A stretch of DNA of 62,467 nt from Nitrospirota bacterium (GCA_015492645.1 WGER01000072.1:1-62467), one strand, 5' to 3'; positions 8,285 through 18,085 are shown, counted from the first letter of the stretch. Numbers and translations are program-made. Notes: generated by a model not told the origin, from the sequence alone.

Positions 8285-8314
8285 TTTACATCCCCTTTTT
8301 TATTGAGGTATAAT
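8285..8314 (+). promoter_or_regulatory. Sigma-70 promoter for the thrS-infC-rpmI-rplT-pheS operon
   Basis: TTTACA (8285-8290) and a perfect TATAAT (8309-8314) are 18 bases apart, about 35 bases upstream of the thrS ATG. No long leader, T-box or attenuator is present between them. Confidence 0.7.
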
Positions 8315-8348
8315 GAAATTTCAAAAATTTAGAGGAGGGCACCTGTAG

Positions 8349-10256
8349 ATGGTCAGGATAAAAGACGGTGAAAGGGTGGAAGAGGTCAACAGAGAAGAGG
8401 CCCTCAGAAGACTGCTCAGTGATGATGTTGTGGCTGTCAGGGTAAACGGCAAACTCGTTGACCTCAAAGAGGTCGCCTCTGTCGAGGATGGTGCCACTGT
8501 AGAGCCCGTAAGGGTGGATTCACCAGAAGGGCTCGAGATATACAGGCACAGCACATCCCATGTCATGGCCCATGCGGTAAAGGACCTCTTCCCAGAGGCA
8601 AAGGTCGCCATAGGCCCAGCAACAGAGGACGGTTTTTACTATGACTTTGACGTCCCGAGGCCCTTCAGCCCCGAGGACTTAGAGAATATAGAGAAGAGAA
8701 TGGAACAGATCATCGCAGCAGATACCCCCTTTGTACGGAAGGTGATGAAAAGGGATGAGGCGATAAGACTGTTCAGAGAAAAGGGAGAGGACTACAAGGT
8801 GGAGTTGCTTGAAGAGATAGAGGACGACACGGTCTCACTCTACCAGGAGGGAGATTTTATCGACCTGTGCAGGGGTCCACACCTGCCTTCTACAGGCCGC
8901 ATCAGGGCCTTTAAACTACTCAATGTAGCAGGGGCATACTGGAGGGGTGATGAGAGGAATAAGATGCTCCAGAGGATTTATGGTACCGCCTTCAGGACAG
9001 AAGAGGAACTACAGGAGTATCTGAAATTCCTTGAGGAGGTGAAGAGGAGAGACCACAGGAGGCTTGGCAGGGAACTGGACCTCTTCAGTATAAATGAAGA
9101 GATAGGCCCTGGTCTGGTATTGTGGCATCCCAATGGTGCGATTGTGAGGAAGTGTATTGAGGACTTCTGGCGGCAGGAGCACCTCAGGGCCGGATACAAG
9201 ATCCTCTACACTCCCCATATAGCAAAACTCGACCTCTGGCAGAAGAGTGGGCACTGGGACTTTTACAGGGACAACATGTACAGCCCCATGGAGGTTGAAG
9301 GGGCACAGTATGAGATCAAGCCAATGAACTGCCCTTTCCACATAGCAATCTATAAGTCCTCCCTCCACAGTTACAGAGAGATGCCCATAAGGTATGCTGA
9401 ACTCGGTACCGTTTATAGATATGAACGGTCAGGGGTCTTACACGGACTTCTCAGGGTGAGGGGATTCACACAGGACGACGCCCATATATTCTGCAGGGAA
9501 GACCAGATAGAGACAGAGGTGCTGCATGTACTGGACTTCACCCTATTTATTCTCAACACCTTCGGATTCAGGGAGTTCGAGGTATATCTCTCTACACGGC
9601 CAGAGAAGTATGTGGGTTCAGAGGAGAACTGGCAGAGGGCGACAGAGGCATTAAAGAAGGCACTCAGGGAAAAGGGCCTCCAGTATGAGATTGACCCGGG
9701 TGAAGGGGTCTTCTACGGACCAAAGATCGACATAAAGGTGAAGGACTCTCTTGGCAGGCCCTGGCAGTGCAGTACCATACAGGTGGACTTCAATATACCT
9801 GAGAGGTTTGATGTGACCTACAGGGGACAGGACGGCAGGGACCACAGGCCGATCATGATTCACAGGGCCCTGATGGGTTCCCTCGAGAGGTTCTTCGGGA
9901 TACTGATAGAACACTTTGCAGGGGCCTTTCCTCTATGGCTTGCCCCTCAACAGATCGCCCTGTTGACTGTGGCTGACAGACATATCCCATTTGCAGAGTC
10001 GCTGGCAAAGAAACTGGAAGAAGAGGATTTCAGAGTGGAGAGGGGCTTCGAGAACGAAAAGGTAGGGTACAAGGTCAGAGTAGCCACTGTAAGAAAAATA
10101 CCCTATTCGGTTATAATAGGTGACAGGGAATTAGACTCTCAGAAACTGGGGGTAAGAAGGAGAGACGGTACTCAGGGAGGCCCCTACAGCATTGAAGAAC
10201 TCATTGAGAGGTTAAAGAGGGAGAGGGAGACCAGGAGTCTGGAACCTTTAGTATAA
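8349..10256 (+). CDS. thrS: Threonyl-tRNA synthetase
   Basis: 635 residues, normal for bacterial ThrRS. Domains in order: TGS (about 1-62), editing domain with HSTSHVMAH, class II catalytic core with MNCPFHI and GVLHGLLRVRGFTQDDAHIF (zinc ligands Cys, His and His), motif 3 IMIHRALMGSLERF, and the anticodon-binding domain. It charges tRNA-Thr in the cytoplasm. The ATG follows a GAGGAGG at a rather long spacing. It leads the translation operon; infC follows 12 bases after the stop. Confidence 0.98.
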   Translation: MVRIKDGERVEEVNREEALRRLLSDDVVAVRVNGKLVDLKEVASVEDGATVEPVRVDSPEGLEIYRHSTSHVMAHAVKDLFPEAKVAIGPATEDGFYYDFDVPRPFSPEDLENIEKRMEQIIAADTPFVRKVMKRDEAIRLFREKGEDYKVELLEEIEDDTVSLYQEGDFIDLCRGPHLPSTGRIRAFKLLNVAGAYWRGDERNKMLQRIYGTAFRTEEELQEYLKFLEEVKRRDHRRLGRELDLFSINEEIGPGLVLWHPNGAIVRKCIEDFWRQEHLRAGYKILYTPHIAKLDLWQKSGHWDFYRDNMYSPMEVEGAQYEIKPMNCPFHIAIYKSSLHSYREMPIRYAELGTVYRYERSGVLHGLLRVRGFTQDDAHIFCREDQIETEVLHVLDFTLFILNTFGFREFEVYLSTRPEKYVGSEENWQRATEALKKALREKGLQYEIDPGEGVFYGPKIDIKVKDSLGRPWQCSTIQVDFNIPERFDVTYRGQDGRDHRPIMIHRALMGSLERFFGILIEHFAGAFPLWLAPQQIALLTVADRHIPFAESLAKKLEEEDFRVERGFENEKVGYKVRVATVRKIPYSVIIGDRELDSQKLGVRRRDGTQGGPYSIEELIERLKRERETRSLEPLV

Positions 10257-10268
10257 GGAGGTGGTGCT

Positions 10269-10769
10269 ATAGTACAGGATTACAGGGTAAATGAGCGTAT
10301 TCGTGCAAGGGAGGTCAGGCTTGTTGATGTGGACGGAAAACAGATAGGTATTGTACCCCTGCAGGAGGCCCTCAGGATCGCAGAGGACAGGGGGCTCGAC
10401 CTGGTGGAGGTGGCCCCAAATGCTAACCCACCAGTCTGCAGGATAATGGATTATGGGAAGTTCAAATATCAGCAGAGCAAAAAACAGAGCCACAAAAAGA
10501 CCATAGAGGTGAAAGAGGTGAAGGTGAGACCGAACATAGATGAACACGATCTGGAGTTGAAGATCCGAAACATAATAAGGTTTCTTGAGGATGGTAACAA
10601 GGCGAAGGTGAGTCTGTTCTTCAGAGGCAGAGAGATAGTGAGGCCTGAACTCGGCAAGAGGGTATTGGACAGGATTATCGAAAGACTCCAGGGCACATAC
10701 ACCATTGAGAGTCCACCCAAACTTCAGGGAAAGAGCATGACAATGGTTATATCACCAAAAAAGAAATAG
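10269..10769 (+). CDS. infC: Translation initiation factor IF-3, ATA start
   Basis: The first in-frame ATG/GTG would begin inside the N-terminal domain (GTG at 10329). Upstream in frame lies VQDYRVNERIRAREVRLVDVDG, the conserved IF3 N-terminus, beginning at an ATA codon at 10269 that follows AAGGAGG by 6 bases. I therefore place the start at ATA, giving 166 residues. infC is known for AUU or other non-standard starts, through which IF3 limits its own translation. Both IF3 domains are intact (GLDLVEVAPNA; VKVRPNIDEHDLELK; GREIVRPELG). It lies between thrS and rpmI as usual. Confidence 0.93.
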   Translation: MVQDYRVNERIRAREVRLVDVDGKQIGIVPLQEALRIAEDRGLDLVEVAPNANPPVCRIMDYGKFKYQQSKKQSHKKTIEVKEVKVRPNIDEHDLELKIRNIIRFLEDGNKAKVSLFFRGREIVRPELGKRVLDRIIERLQGTYTIESPPKLQGKSMTMVISPKKK

Positions 10770-10781
10770 GAGGTATCAGGT

Positions 10782-10979
10782 ATGCCCAAGTTGAAGACCC
10801 ATAGAGGTGCTGCAAAGAGGTTCAAGTTAACAGGCACGGGCAAGATAAAGAGATACAGGGCGAATAAGAGCCACCTGCTAACTGGTAAGCCCTCAAAGAG
10901 GACACGGAGGCTCAGGACCTCCACCTTGGTGGACAAATCAGATGCACCAAGGATAAAGAGACTCATACCATATGCATAA
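10782..10979 (+). CDS. rpmI: 50S ribosomal protein L35
   Basis: 65 residues: [20 protein letters not shown] at the start and [16 protein letters not shown] later, typical of L35. It binds 23S rRNA in the large subunit. It sits in the conserved order infC-rpmI-rplT with an AGGAGGTATCAGGT ribosome site. Confidence 0.97.
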   Translation: MPKLKTHRGAAKRFKLTGTGKIKRYRANKSHLLTGKPSKRTRRLRTSTLVDKSDAPRIKRLIPYA

Positions 10980-10993
10980 GGAGGAGGAACCAG

Positions 10994-11353
10994 ATGCCAA
11001 GGACCAAGGGAGGCTACAAGACGAGAAGAAGGAGAAAGAAGATCCTCAAGATGGCCAAGGGCTATTATGGTGCCAGGAGTCGCTGTTACAAGGTTGCCAA
11101 ACAGGCTGTTGAACATGCCCTTCAGTACTCCTACAGGGACCGAAGGGCAAAGAAGAGGGAGTTCCGGAGGCTCTGGATTGTTAGGATCAATGCAGCAGCG
11201 AGACAGATGGGGCTCACCTACAGCCAGTTTATCAATGGCCTTAGAAAGGCTGGTATAGGTCTGGACAGAAAGGTCCTGGCCGACCTCGCCTACAATGACC
11301 CCGCAGCCTTTGAGCAGATAGCCACCAGGGTGAAAGAGGCCCTTGCTATCTAA
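10994..11353 (+). CDS. rplT: 50S ribosomal protein L20
   Basis: 119 residues beginning [20 protein letters not shown], with [13 protein letters not shown] and [15 protein letters not shown], all standard for L20. It binds 23S rRNA early in assembly and in several bacteria represses its own operon. The gene follows rpmI by 14 bases behind an AGGAGGAGG site and is 3 bases before pheS. Confidence 0.98.
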   Translation: MPRTKGGYKTRRRRKKILKMAKGYYGARSRCYKVAKQAVEHALQYSYRDRRAKKREFRRLWIVRINAAARQMGLTYSQFINGLRKAGIGLDRKVLADLAYNDPAAFEQIATRVKEALAI

Positions 11354-11356
11354 GAG

Positions 11357-12409
11357 ATGATCGATATTGACCGGATCAAAGAGGATTTTCTGAATCAGAA
11401 AGAAGGGGTTGATTCCCTTCCTGCCCTGAATAACCTGAAGGCAAGGTTTCTGGGCAGGAAGGGAATCATCACCGAACAACTGAAGAACCTTGGCAGTCTA
11501 CCAAAGGAGGAAAGACCCCTCTGGGGTAAGAGACTGAATGAGTTAAAGAGATTTATCGAGCAGGAGATAGAAGCACTTCGCGCCTCTATCATAAAGACAG
11601 AGGCAGAGGAGGCCCTCAGAAGGGAAAGAATCGATATAACCCTGCCGGGTGCCTTTGTGCCCCCTGGCAGACCACATCCAGTAACCCAGGTCTTAGATGA
11701 GATTGTAGAGATATTCAGGAGCATGGGGTTTGCCGTTGAAGAGGGTCCTGAGGTGGAACTGGATTACTACAACTTTGAGGCACTGAACATACCAAAGGAC
11801 CATCCTGCCAGGGACATGCAGGACACCTTTTACATAAAAACAGACAGAAATGCACCCCAGAGATCACACCCCATGGAGAGCGATGTGGTCCTCAGGACCC
11901 ACACATCTCCTGTACAGATAAGGGGAATGATGAAGAGAAAGCCGCCCTTCAGGTTTATTGCCCCGGGTAAGGTGTACCGCTGTGATGCCGACATATCCCA
12001 TACACCGATGTTTCACCAGGTGGAGGGTCTGATGGTGGGAGAGGATGTCACCTTTGCCCATTTGAAGGGTGTGCTGGAATACTTCATTAAAAGGCTCTTC
12101 GGAGAAGAGACCCCTGTGAGGTTCAGACCGAGTTACTTCCCCTTCACCGAGCCCTCGGCAGAGGTGGATATTGGGTGTATCATTTGCAGGGGCTCGGGAT
12201 GCAGAGTCTGCAAGGAAACAGGCTACCTTGAGGTCCTTGGTTCAGGTATGGTACACCCGAGGGTCTTTGAAGAAGTGGGGTATGACCCACAGAAGGTAAG
12301 GGGCTTTGCCTTTGGGATGGGTGTTGAGAGACTAACGATGCTCAGATATGGGATAGATGACATAAGGCTCTTCTTTGAGAATGACCTGAGGTTTCTCAGA
12401 CAGTTTTGA
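11357..12409 (+). CDS. pheS: Phenylalanyl-tRNA synthetase alpha subunit
   Basis: 350 residues: N-terminal coiled coil (to about 90), then the class II core with [31 protein letters not shown], a motif near [16 protein letters not shown], and [19 protein letters not shown]. It needs the beta subunit (PheT) to charge tRNA-Phe. pheT normally follows but is absent here: the stop TGA overlaps the ATG of a histidine kinase gene. The beta subunit must be encoded elsewhere in the genome. Confidence 0.97.
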   Translation: MIDIDRIKEDFLNQKEGVDSLPALNNLKARFLGRKGIITEQLKNLGSLPKEERPLWGKRLNELKRFIEQEIEALRASIIKTEAEEALRRERIDITLPGAFVPPGRPHPVTQVLDEIVEIFRSMGFAVEEGPEVELDYYNFEALNIPKDHPARDMQDTFYIKTDRNAPQRSHPMESDVVLRTHTSPVQIRGMMKRKPPFRFIAPGKVYRCDADISHTPMFHQVEGLMVGEDVTFAHLKGVLEYFIKRLFGEETPVRFRPSYFPFTEPSAEVDIGCIICRGSGCRVCKETGYLEVLGSGMVHPRVFEEVGYDPQKVRGFAFGMGVERLTMLRYGIDDIRLFFENDLRFLRQF

Positions 12410-14370
12410 TGCCTGAGATGAGGGTCCTGAGAGACCTCGGCCTTACCACCAAGTTCCTCCTCGGAGTAGGGATTATAATCATCCTCTTCTGGTGCCTCTT
12501 CAACATACTCATCTACACCAACCTGAAGGGCACAGTGATAGAACACACCTATGAAAAGACCGATATGCTCTTTACTGCTATAGAGGCAACCCAGAGGTAT
12601 GTCCGTGAGACCCTCAGGCCAAAACTCTTTCATGTCCTGCCTGAGGGAGAGTTTGTCCTCGAGGGGATGTCAGTCTCCTTTGTTACAAGAAACATAATGG
12701 AGAACTTCAAAGAGGACTTTCCGGAATTCCGATACCGGAGGGTCTCCATAAACCCGAGAAACCCGGCAAACAGGGCGACCTCTCTGGAAGAGAAGTATAT
12801 AAAACTGTTCAGAGAAAAGGGGTTGGAGAGATATCAGGAGATAGTGACCTTAGATGGCCAAAAGTACTACATCCAGGCAAGGCCGATAGTGCTCGAACAA
12901 CGGTGCATGCAGTGCCACGGCAGACCGGAGGATGCACCGAGAGAGATCATAGAAAAATACGGCACCAAGGGAGGTTTTTATGAAACCCCGGGAGAGGTGA
13001 TCGGGGTGGATTCAGTTGCGATCCCCCTTGAGGGGGCCTTCTCAAGAATAAGCCAGATTGTACTGTCCATATTTATGACCGGTCTTGTTGGTGTCTTCTT
13101 CCTCTTTATCACACTCAATTACTATATCAACAGGGTGGCGGTAAGACCTATAAAGAGGGTGAGCAGGTTCTTCAAGTCCGTGGTGGAGGGTGAGAAGGGA
13201 CTGAATGCGAGGTTTGAGGTGAGAACAAAGGATGAGATAGGTGAACTCGCAGAGGCCTTCAACCAGATGATGCGTTACCTGAGAGAGTCTCAGGAGAGGC
13301 TCAGGGTCTCTGAAACCAAGTACAGAAGAATATTTGAAGGCTCCAAGGATACAATAGTAGTTGCTGATTGCGATGGGTTCATTGAAGAGATAAATCCCTC
13401 AGGTCTTGAACTCTTTGGGTGTAAGAGTAAGGAGAGACTGGTACGGGAAAAGACCCTCTATGATCTCTTTGAGGACAGGAGGGCCTATTCTGAATTTGTG
13501 AACCAGATGAAGGTGAAGGGGTTTGTGAAGGACTATGAGACTACACTGGTCGGAGTTGACGACAGAAAGGTGGATGTCCTCATCACTGCCACCCTCAGGT
13601 ATGACGAGAAGGACCAGTTCTGTGGCTATGAGGCGATAATAAAGGATATCACAGGCTACAAACAACTGCAGAGGCAGATGGTAGAGGCAGAAAGACTCGC
13701 CTCACTCGGCCAACTGGCAGCAGGAGTTGCCCATGAGATAAACAATCCCCTCGGGATCATAATGGGTTACACAGGAATGCTCCTGTCTGAAGACGGCCTG
13801 CCCCAGGAATTGAAAGAGGACCTCCGTGCGGTATACAAGAATGCCGAGGCATGTAAGAGGATCGTAGAGGACCTCCTGAAGTTCTCACGCCAGAGCCCAT
13901 CAAGGCCAGAACCCACAGACCTGAATCAACTGGTGGAAGAGGTGATAACACTGCTGTTGTATCAGATAGAGGAAAAGGAGATCATCCTTGAAAAACGACT
14001 TGAGGATGTACCATCTGTAATGGTCGATCCTGACAAGATACGCCAGGTGATAATGAACATCCTACTGAACGCGATACAGGCGGTTCAGAGAAAGGGGATT
14101 GTAAGGATCAGGACCTGCTATGAACCTGAAGGAGAACAGGTCTGTCTGGAGGTCTCAGACACCGGTCACGGAATCCCTGAAGAACATCTCAGCCGAATAT
14201 TTGAGCCCTTCTTCACCACAAAACCGCCTGGAGAAGGCACTGGCCTTGGTCTCGCCATAAGTTATGGAATAGTGAAGGAGCACGGGGGACAGATAAGAGT
14301 GGACTCCTCGGTCGGGAGGGGGTCCACCTTCACTGTCTGTCTCCCTGTTGCACCGGGGCATACCCCGTAG
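12409..14370 (+). CDS. Membrane heme-c sensor histidine kinase (DUF3365-HAMP-PAS-HisKA-HATPase)
   Basis: 653 residues from the ATG that overlaps the pheS stop. Membrane segment near 12-35; periplasmic DUF3365-like domain with heme motif [14 protein letters not shown] near 165; second membrane segment near 222-244; HAMP; PAS domain (about 305-420); HisKA with [12 protein letters not shown]; HATPase with [20 protein letters not shown] and [13 protein letters not shown]. The periplasmic c-heme suggests sensing of redox state or a small gaseous ligand (inference). The response regulator follows 20 bases later. Transcription probably continues from the translation operon, because no promoter is evident between pheS and this gene. 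Confidence 0.93.
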   Translation: MPEMRVLRDLGLTTKFLLGVGIIIILFWCLFNILIYTNLKGTVIEHTYEKTDMLFTAIEATQRYVRETLRPKLFHVLPEGEFVLEGMSVSFVTRNIMENFKEDFPEFRYRRVSINPRNPANRATSLEEKYIKLFREKGLERYQEIVTLDGQKYYIQARPIVLEQRCMQCHGRPEDAPREIIEKYGTKGGFYETPGEVIGVDSVAIPLEGAFSRISQIVLSIFMTGLVGVFFLFITLNYYINRVAVRPIKRVSRFFKSVVEGEKGLNARFEVRTKDEIGELAEAFNQMMRYLRESQERLRVSETKYRRIFEGSKDTIVVADCDGFIEEINPSGLELFGCKSKERLVREKTLYDLFEDRRAYSEFVNQMKVKGFVKDYETTLVGVDDRKVDVLITATLRYDEKDQFCGYEAIIKDITGYKQLQRQMVEAERLASLGQLAAGVAHEINNPLGIIMGYTGMLLSEDGLPQELKEDLRAVYKNAEACKRIVEDLLKFSRQSPSRPEPTDLNQLVEEVITLLLYQIEEKEIILEKRLEDVPSVMVDPDKIRQVIMNILLNAIQAVQRKGIVRIRTCYEPEGEQVCLEVSDTGHGIPEEHLSRIFEPFFTTKPPGEGTGLGLAISYGIVKEHGGQIRVDSSVGRGSTFTVCLPVAPGHTP

Positions 14371-14389
14371 GATGCTATAATACTATATT

Positions 14390-15793
14390 ATGGAAGGCAG
14401 GGTCCTTATAGTGGATGATAAAGAGGATATGCTCAGGTTACTGAGCAGGCTCCTGAACAGGCACCTCGACCTTGAGGTATTACAGGCAAAGAACGGCACA
14501 GAGGCTCTCCATATATTCACCAAGGACTCACCAGACTTGGTGGTGCTTGATATAAAGATGCCCGGCTCGGACGGGATGCAGGTCTTAAGGGAAATGCTGA
14601 ACAGGGACAGGGATGTCCCGGTAATAATCCTCACCGGTTACGGTACCGTGGAGATGGCAGTGGAGGCATTGAAGATAGGTGCCTATGACTTCTTTACAAA
14701 GCCTGTAAATAATGAACGCTTTATTTATACAGTCAAAAGGGCCCTTGACTACCGGAGACTCCTGGGCGAGAAGAGGCGGCTTGAAGAGGAGGTGAGACTC
14801 AGCACCCTCAGGAAGGAATTGATAGGGGAATCAGAGGCGATCAAGAGGGTACTGAGGGAAATCAGGGCCGTGGCTGATACAGACGAGACAGTCCTCATCT
14901 TGGGTGACACCGGCACCGGCAAGGAATTGGCTGCAAGGACCATCCACCGTCTGAGTCATAGACAGAAGGGACCTTTCATCACTGTAAACTGTCCTGCTGT
15001 GCCAGAGACCATACTTGAAAGTGAACTCTTCGGATATCGTAAAGGGGCCTTCACCTCTGCCACTCACGACAAAAAGGGGCTCATAGAGACCGCCCATGGC
15101 GGTACCCTCTTCCTTGACGAGATAGGGGACATACCCCCTTCTGTACAGACCAAACTCCTCAGGTTTCTACAGGACAAGGAGTTCAAGCCCCTGGGAGATA
15201 CAGAAACCATCAGGGTAGATGTGAGGGTTATAGCCTCCACAAACCAGGACCTGGAAAAGAAGATAAAGGATGGAACCTTTAGAGAGGATCTTTACTACAG
15301 GCTCAATGTGATAACGATCAGGATGCCATCACTGGAAGAAAGGAGGGAGGATATACCCCTTCTGGCTGAACATTTCCTGAGGGAGTTCTCCATACAGTAT
15401 GGAAGAGATATAGAGGGCTTCACAAGAGACGCCCTGCACTACCTGATGGAGAAACCCTGGAAGGGAAACGTGAGAGAACTGCAGAACCTGATTAAGAGGG
15501 CGGTCATCTTCTCTCAGGGAGGATTGATCAGCAGAAAGGACCTGGAGGTCCCTGATTCAAGGGAACCTCACATTGCAGCACCTGGTAGCCTTTTTACACT
15601 GGAGTACCGAAAGGCGAAAGAGAAACTCCTGCAGGACTTCACCACAGGTTATATAAGGAATCTACTGCAGAGGACAGGAGGCAATGTCACCAGGGCAGCC
15701 CAACTGGCCGGCCTCGAGAGACAGGCCCTTCAGCAGTTGATGAGGAAATACAACATCCAGTCCTCTGAGTTCAGGGATGCAATCTCTTCTTGA
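14390..15793 (+). CDS. NtrC-family sigma-54-dependent response regulator with GAFTSA loop
   Basis: 467 residues. Receiver domain (DDKED acidic pocket; phospho-Asp in VVLDIKMPGSDG), AAA+ domain (Walker A GDTGTGKE, GTLFLDEIGDIP) and C-terminal Fis-type helix-turn-helix (NVTRAAQLAGLERQALQQLM). The loop that contacts sigma-54, normally GAFTGA, reads GAFTSA. It pairs with the heme-c kinase directly upstream. An inverted repeat and a -24/-12 promoter follow its stop codon, so the putative sulfate-exporter operon is its likely target (inference). Confidence 0.94.
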   Translation: MEGRVLIVDDKEDMLRLLSRLLNRHLDLEVLQAKNGTEALHIFTKDSPDLVVLDIKMPGSDGMQVLREMLNRDRDVPVIILTGYGTVEMAVEALKIGAYDFFTKPVNNERFIYTVKRALDYRRLLGEKRRLEEEVRLSTLRKELIGESEAIKRVLREIRAVADTDETVLILGDTGTGKELAARTIHRLSHRQKGPFITVNCPAVPETILESELFGYRKGAFTSATHDKKGLIETAHGGTLFLDEIGDIPPSVQTKLLRFLQDKEFKPLGDTETIRVDVRVIASTNQDLEKKIKDGTFREDLYYRLNVITIRMPSLEERREDIPLLAEHFLREFSIQYGRDIEGFTRDALHYLMEKPWKGNVRELQNLIKRAVIFSQGGLISRKDLEVPDSREPHIAAPGSLFTLEYRKAKEKLLQDFTTGYIRNLLQRTGGNVTRAAQLAGLERQALQQLMRKYNIQSSEFRDAISS

Positions 15794-15798
15794 CAGTA

Positions 15799-15818
15799 GT
15801 GCAATAAAAATATTGCAC
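15799..15818. promoter_or_regulatory. Candidate activator site (GTGCAATA inverted repeat)
   Basis: GTGCAATA and TATTGCAC pair perfectly around AAAA. The site lies 60 bases upstream of the -24 box and only 5 bases after the stop of the sigma-54 activator, a suitable position for an enhancer. A single site was seen. A weak terminator is unlikely because the repeat is AT-rich. Confidence 0.5.
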
Positions 15819-15878
15819 CAGAAGGCCTTTCTTTCTTAAAACCTCCTGTAATTAAAGGATTTTCGGATTCCAGGAATC

Positions 15879-15894
15879 TGGCATCTCTATTGCT
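15879..15894 (+). promoter_or_regulatory. Sigma-54 (-24/-12) promoter
   Basis: TGGCA (15879-15883) and TTGCT (15890-15894) carry the invariant GG and GC exactly 10 bases apart. It is about 90 bases upstream of the first gene of the putative sulfate-exporter operon. Confidence 0.7.
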
Positions 15895-15981
15895 TATATC
15901 ATCGTTGAATTCCGTGGGGAAGGGGGTGAAATGTGAGATCTTCTGAGATCAAAACCAAATCCTGTCAAAGGAGGTGATTTT

Positions 15982-16170
15982 ATGGCAGAAGAGAAGGCAA
16001 CCGAGAGGAAAGAGACTCTTTCAGTTAGTGCCCTTGAGGCAGAGGATGTGATGGCAGGTGCTGAGGAGTGGGTTGGCACCGAGACATGGCTTGTGGTGGG
16101 CAGCCTAATTGCAGCGGTAATAGCCCTTGTTATTGGTCTTCTGGTAGTTCCCACCTCTGTACTTCACTGA
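15982..16170 (+). CDS. Small single-pass membrane protein
   Basis: 62 residues: a charged N-terminal half (MAEEKATERKETLSVSALEAEDVMAGAEEW) and one membrane helix (WLVVGSLIAAVIALVIGLLV) near the C-terminus. It has a strong AAAGGAGGTGA ribosome site. I do not recognise a family. It is the first gene after the sigma-54 promoter and stands 2 bases before the next gene, so it may be an accessory subunit of the transporter encoded downstream (inference). Confidence 0.75.
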   Translation: MAEEKATERKETLSVSALEAEDVMAGAEEWVGTETWLVVGSLIAAVIALVIGLLVVPTSVLH

Positions 16171-16172
16171 TC

Positions 16173-16424
16173 ATGAAGGCCATCAGACTCAACATATGGC
16201 ATGATGGGAGGCAGTGGGTTGCTTCAAATGACGATTTTACCTTTCGAGGGAACAGCCTGGACGAACTTGACCAGAATGTGAGGAGGTATGTACTGTCCAG
16301 AGAATCCCTCTCCAGAGGTGACACCTTCAGGGTCTATATGTACTTTGACAACAGGACTATCCCTGAGTGGATACGCCCATACGCACAGCACTATTTTGAC
16401 AGGATCCTTGAGATCAAAACTTAG
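16173..16424 (+). CDS. Small soluble protein, possibly DUF5395 family
   Basis: 83 residues from the ATG at 16173; the frame is open further upstream but overlaps the previous gene, so the internal start is preferred. The sequence has WHDGRQWVASNDDFTFRG, SLDELDQNVRR and DNRTIPEWIRPYAQHYFDR. I recall similar small proteins (DUF5395) beside putative sulfate permeases, but could not check this. No signal peptide or membrane segment. It lies 19 bases before the transporter gene. Confidence 0.7.
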   Translation: MKAIRLNIWHDGRQWVASNDDFTFRGNSLDELDQNVRRYVLSRESLSRGDTFRVYMYFDNRTIPEWIRPYAQHYFDRILEIKT

Positions 16425-16443
16425 AACAAGGGAGGTGCATTAA

Positions 16444-18039
16444 ATGGCACAATATCCTGAAAGACGATGGTACACGGGTATGCTAAGCACCGAGGATTGG
16501 TGGGCTGTCTGGATTGCCCTGTTTTTCTTCTTCCTGGGGCTCCTGAACGTCTTTGGTGTAGACCTGGTGGGATGGATGACCTATCCCACAAAGTGGGTCT
16601 TCAGCCCAGCAGAAGGTGGTAAGGGTGCGATAAGCCATGCCTTCTATGCCCTTGGTAAGAAGTACAGTGCCCATGCAAAGGACTTCTACAAGGGCCTCGG
16701 CTGGTGGAGTGTTATCTGGTCTTATGTGATCTTCGGGATAGCACTGACAATCGGTGCTGCCTTCATGAAGTGGGACGTAAAAAGGTATGCAATTGGGTTC
16801 ACCATCATCTACTTCCTCACCATCGCCTGCTGGTTTATCGGACATCACGCCTTTATCGCTGCCACAAAGGTGAACAGGCACAAATATGGACTTGACTTCT
16901 CACTGAATATGGGGGGTGGTGCCTCCTTCATAATCGCCCTGATTGTGGGATTGATAATCGGAAACTTCTTTAAGGGGGCGGCAAACTATCTGAGTGTGGC
17001 TGCAAAGCCAGAGTGGTACATAAAGACCGCCATCGTGACCCTCGGTGCAAAACTGGGCTACCTGCCGATAAAACTGGCTGGCATGTCCCAGAAACTCGGC
17101 AAAGAGGCAGCAGGGCTCACCTTTGACCTCTTTGTGGCAGGTGCTGCTGCGACCATTGTCGCCTACCTGGTATTCTGGCCTGGTGTGTACACCATTTCAA
17201 GAAAGATATTTAAACTGCCAAGGCAGACTGCTGCTACCCTCGCCTCAGGCATCTCCATATGCGGTGTCTCTGCTGCAGTGGCCACAGGTGCAGCGGTCAG
17301 GGCAAGGCCGGTTGTGGCCATTATGGTCTCTGCTCTGGTTGTGATCTGGGCAGTGATTGAGTTGATAATACTGCCCGGGTTCTTCACCTATGTATGGCCC
17401 GGCACAAAGGACCCCCTTGTGGCAGGTGCCTCCATGGGAATGGCGGTTAAGACAGACGGTGCAGACGCTGCTGCAGGAGAACTCCTGGATGAGTTTATGA
17501 GGACAAAGATAGAGATAGAGACAAACGGTGCCGTTAAGTGGCCTGAGGGTATCATAACCGCAAGTGCAGTTATGACAAAGGTCTGGATTGACATGTTCAT
17601 AGGCATCTGGGCATTCCTTCTTGCTGTAGTCTGGGTATATAAGTTTGAACGACGACCGGGGGAAAAGGTCCCTGCCTCTGAGATCTGGCACAGGTTCCCG
17701 AAGTTCGTCTTGGGTTACTTCTTCTGCTGGTTCTTCCTGCTTGCACTGTTCTTCGGACCCGGTCAGTCAGGTGCCCCTGAGGCTAAGGCATTTCTGAAGA
17801 ATGTAAAGTCAGGTATGGTGCCTGTTGAAAAAGGGATGAGGAAACTCTTCTTCATGCTCACCTTCATGAGCCTTGGTATAATCACTGACTTCAAGAAACT
17901 CCGCGAGGCCCAGTTCGGTAAGATGGTCTGGGTATACTTCGTCTCCCTGTTCTGCTTCGTTATTCCTGTGGCGATCCTGATTGGATACCTCTTCCATCAT
18001 GGTATGACCCCACCGAACATTGCTGAGTACGTGAAGTAA
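16444..18039 (+). CDS. Putative sulfate exporter family transporter (YeiH/UPF0324-like), long form
   Basis: 531 residues with roughly a dozen hydrophobic segments. The middle shows family signatures: AATLASGISICGVSAAVATG, ARPVVAIMVSALVV and ITASAVMTKVWIDMF. The family (PF03601) is named for putative sulfate export, but the substrate is rarely proven. It is longer than the approximately 350-residue YeiH, with an extra N-terminal block and a charged loop (DGADAAAGELLDEFMRTKIE). Start ATG with GGGAGGTGCATTAA. It is the central gene of an operon placed behind a sigma-54 promoter and next to a heme-sensing two-component system. Confidence 0.85.
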   Translation: MAQYPERRWYTGMLSTEDWWAVWIALFFFFLGLLNVFGVDLVGWMTYPTKWVFSPAEGGKGAISHAFYALGKKYSAHAKDFYKGLGWWSVIWSYVIFGIALTIGAAFMKWDVKRYAIGFTIIYFLTIACWFIGHHAFIAATKVNRHKYGLDFSLNMGGGASFIIALIVGLIIGNFFKGAANYLSVAAKPEWYIKTAIVTLGAKLGYLPIKLAGMSQKLGKEAAGLTFDLFVAGAAATIVAYLVFWPGVYTISRKIFKLPRQTAATLASGISICGVSAAVATGAAVRARPVVAIMVSALVVIWAVIELIILPGFFTYVWPGTKDPLVAGASMGMAVKTDGADAAAGELLDEFMRTKIEIETNGAVKWPEGIITASAVMTKVWIDMFIGIWAFLLAVVWVYKFERRPGEKVPASEIWHRFPKFVLGYFFCWFFLLALFFGPGQSGAPEAKAFLKNVKSGMVPVEKGMRKLFFMLTFMSLGIITDFKKLREAQFGKMVWVYFVSLFCFVIPVAILIGYLFHHGMTPPNIAEYVK

Positions 18040-18046
18040 AAAATGG

Positions 18047-18085
18047 TATAATGGGGTATGGGGGTGACCCCCATACCCCATTATA
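18047..18085. terminator. Perfect 18-bp hairpin between transporter and next gene
   Basis: Two 18-base arms (18047-18064 and 18068-18085) pair perfectly around TGA, with five terminal G-C pairs. It begins 8 bases after the transporter stop and ends beside the AAGGAGG of the following gene. No T tract follows, so it looks more like an RNA stability or processing element than a classic terminator. Confidence 0.6.

Noticed and set aside
8169-8348. T-box or attenuator before thrS
   Set aside because: The -10 box is about 35 bases from the ATG, leaving no room for a leader structure.
10329-10769. GTG 10329 as the infC start
   Set aside because: It removes 20 conserved N-terminal residues of IF3 and has no properly spaced ribosome site.
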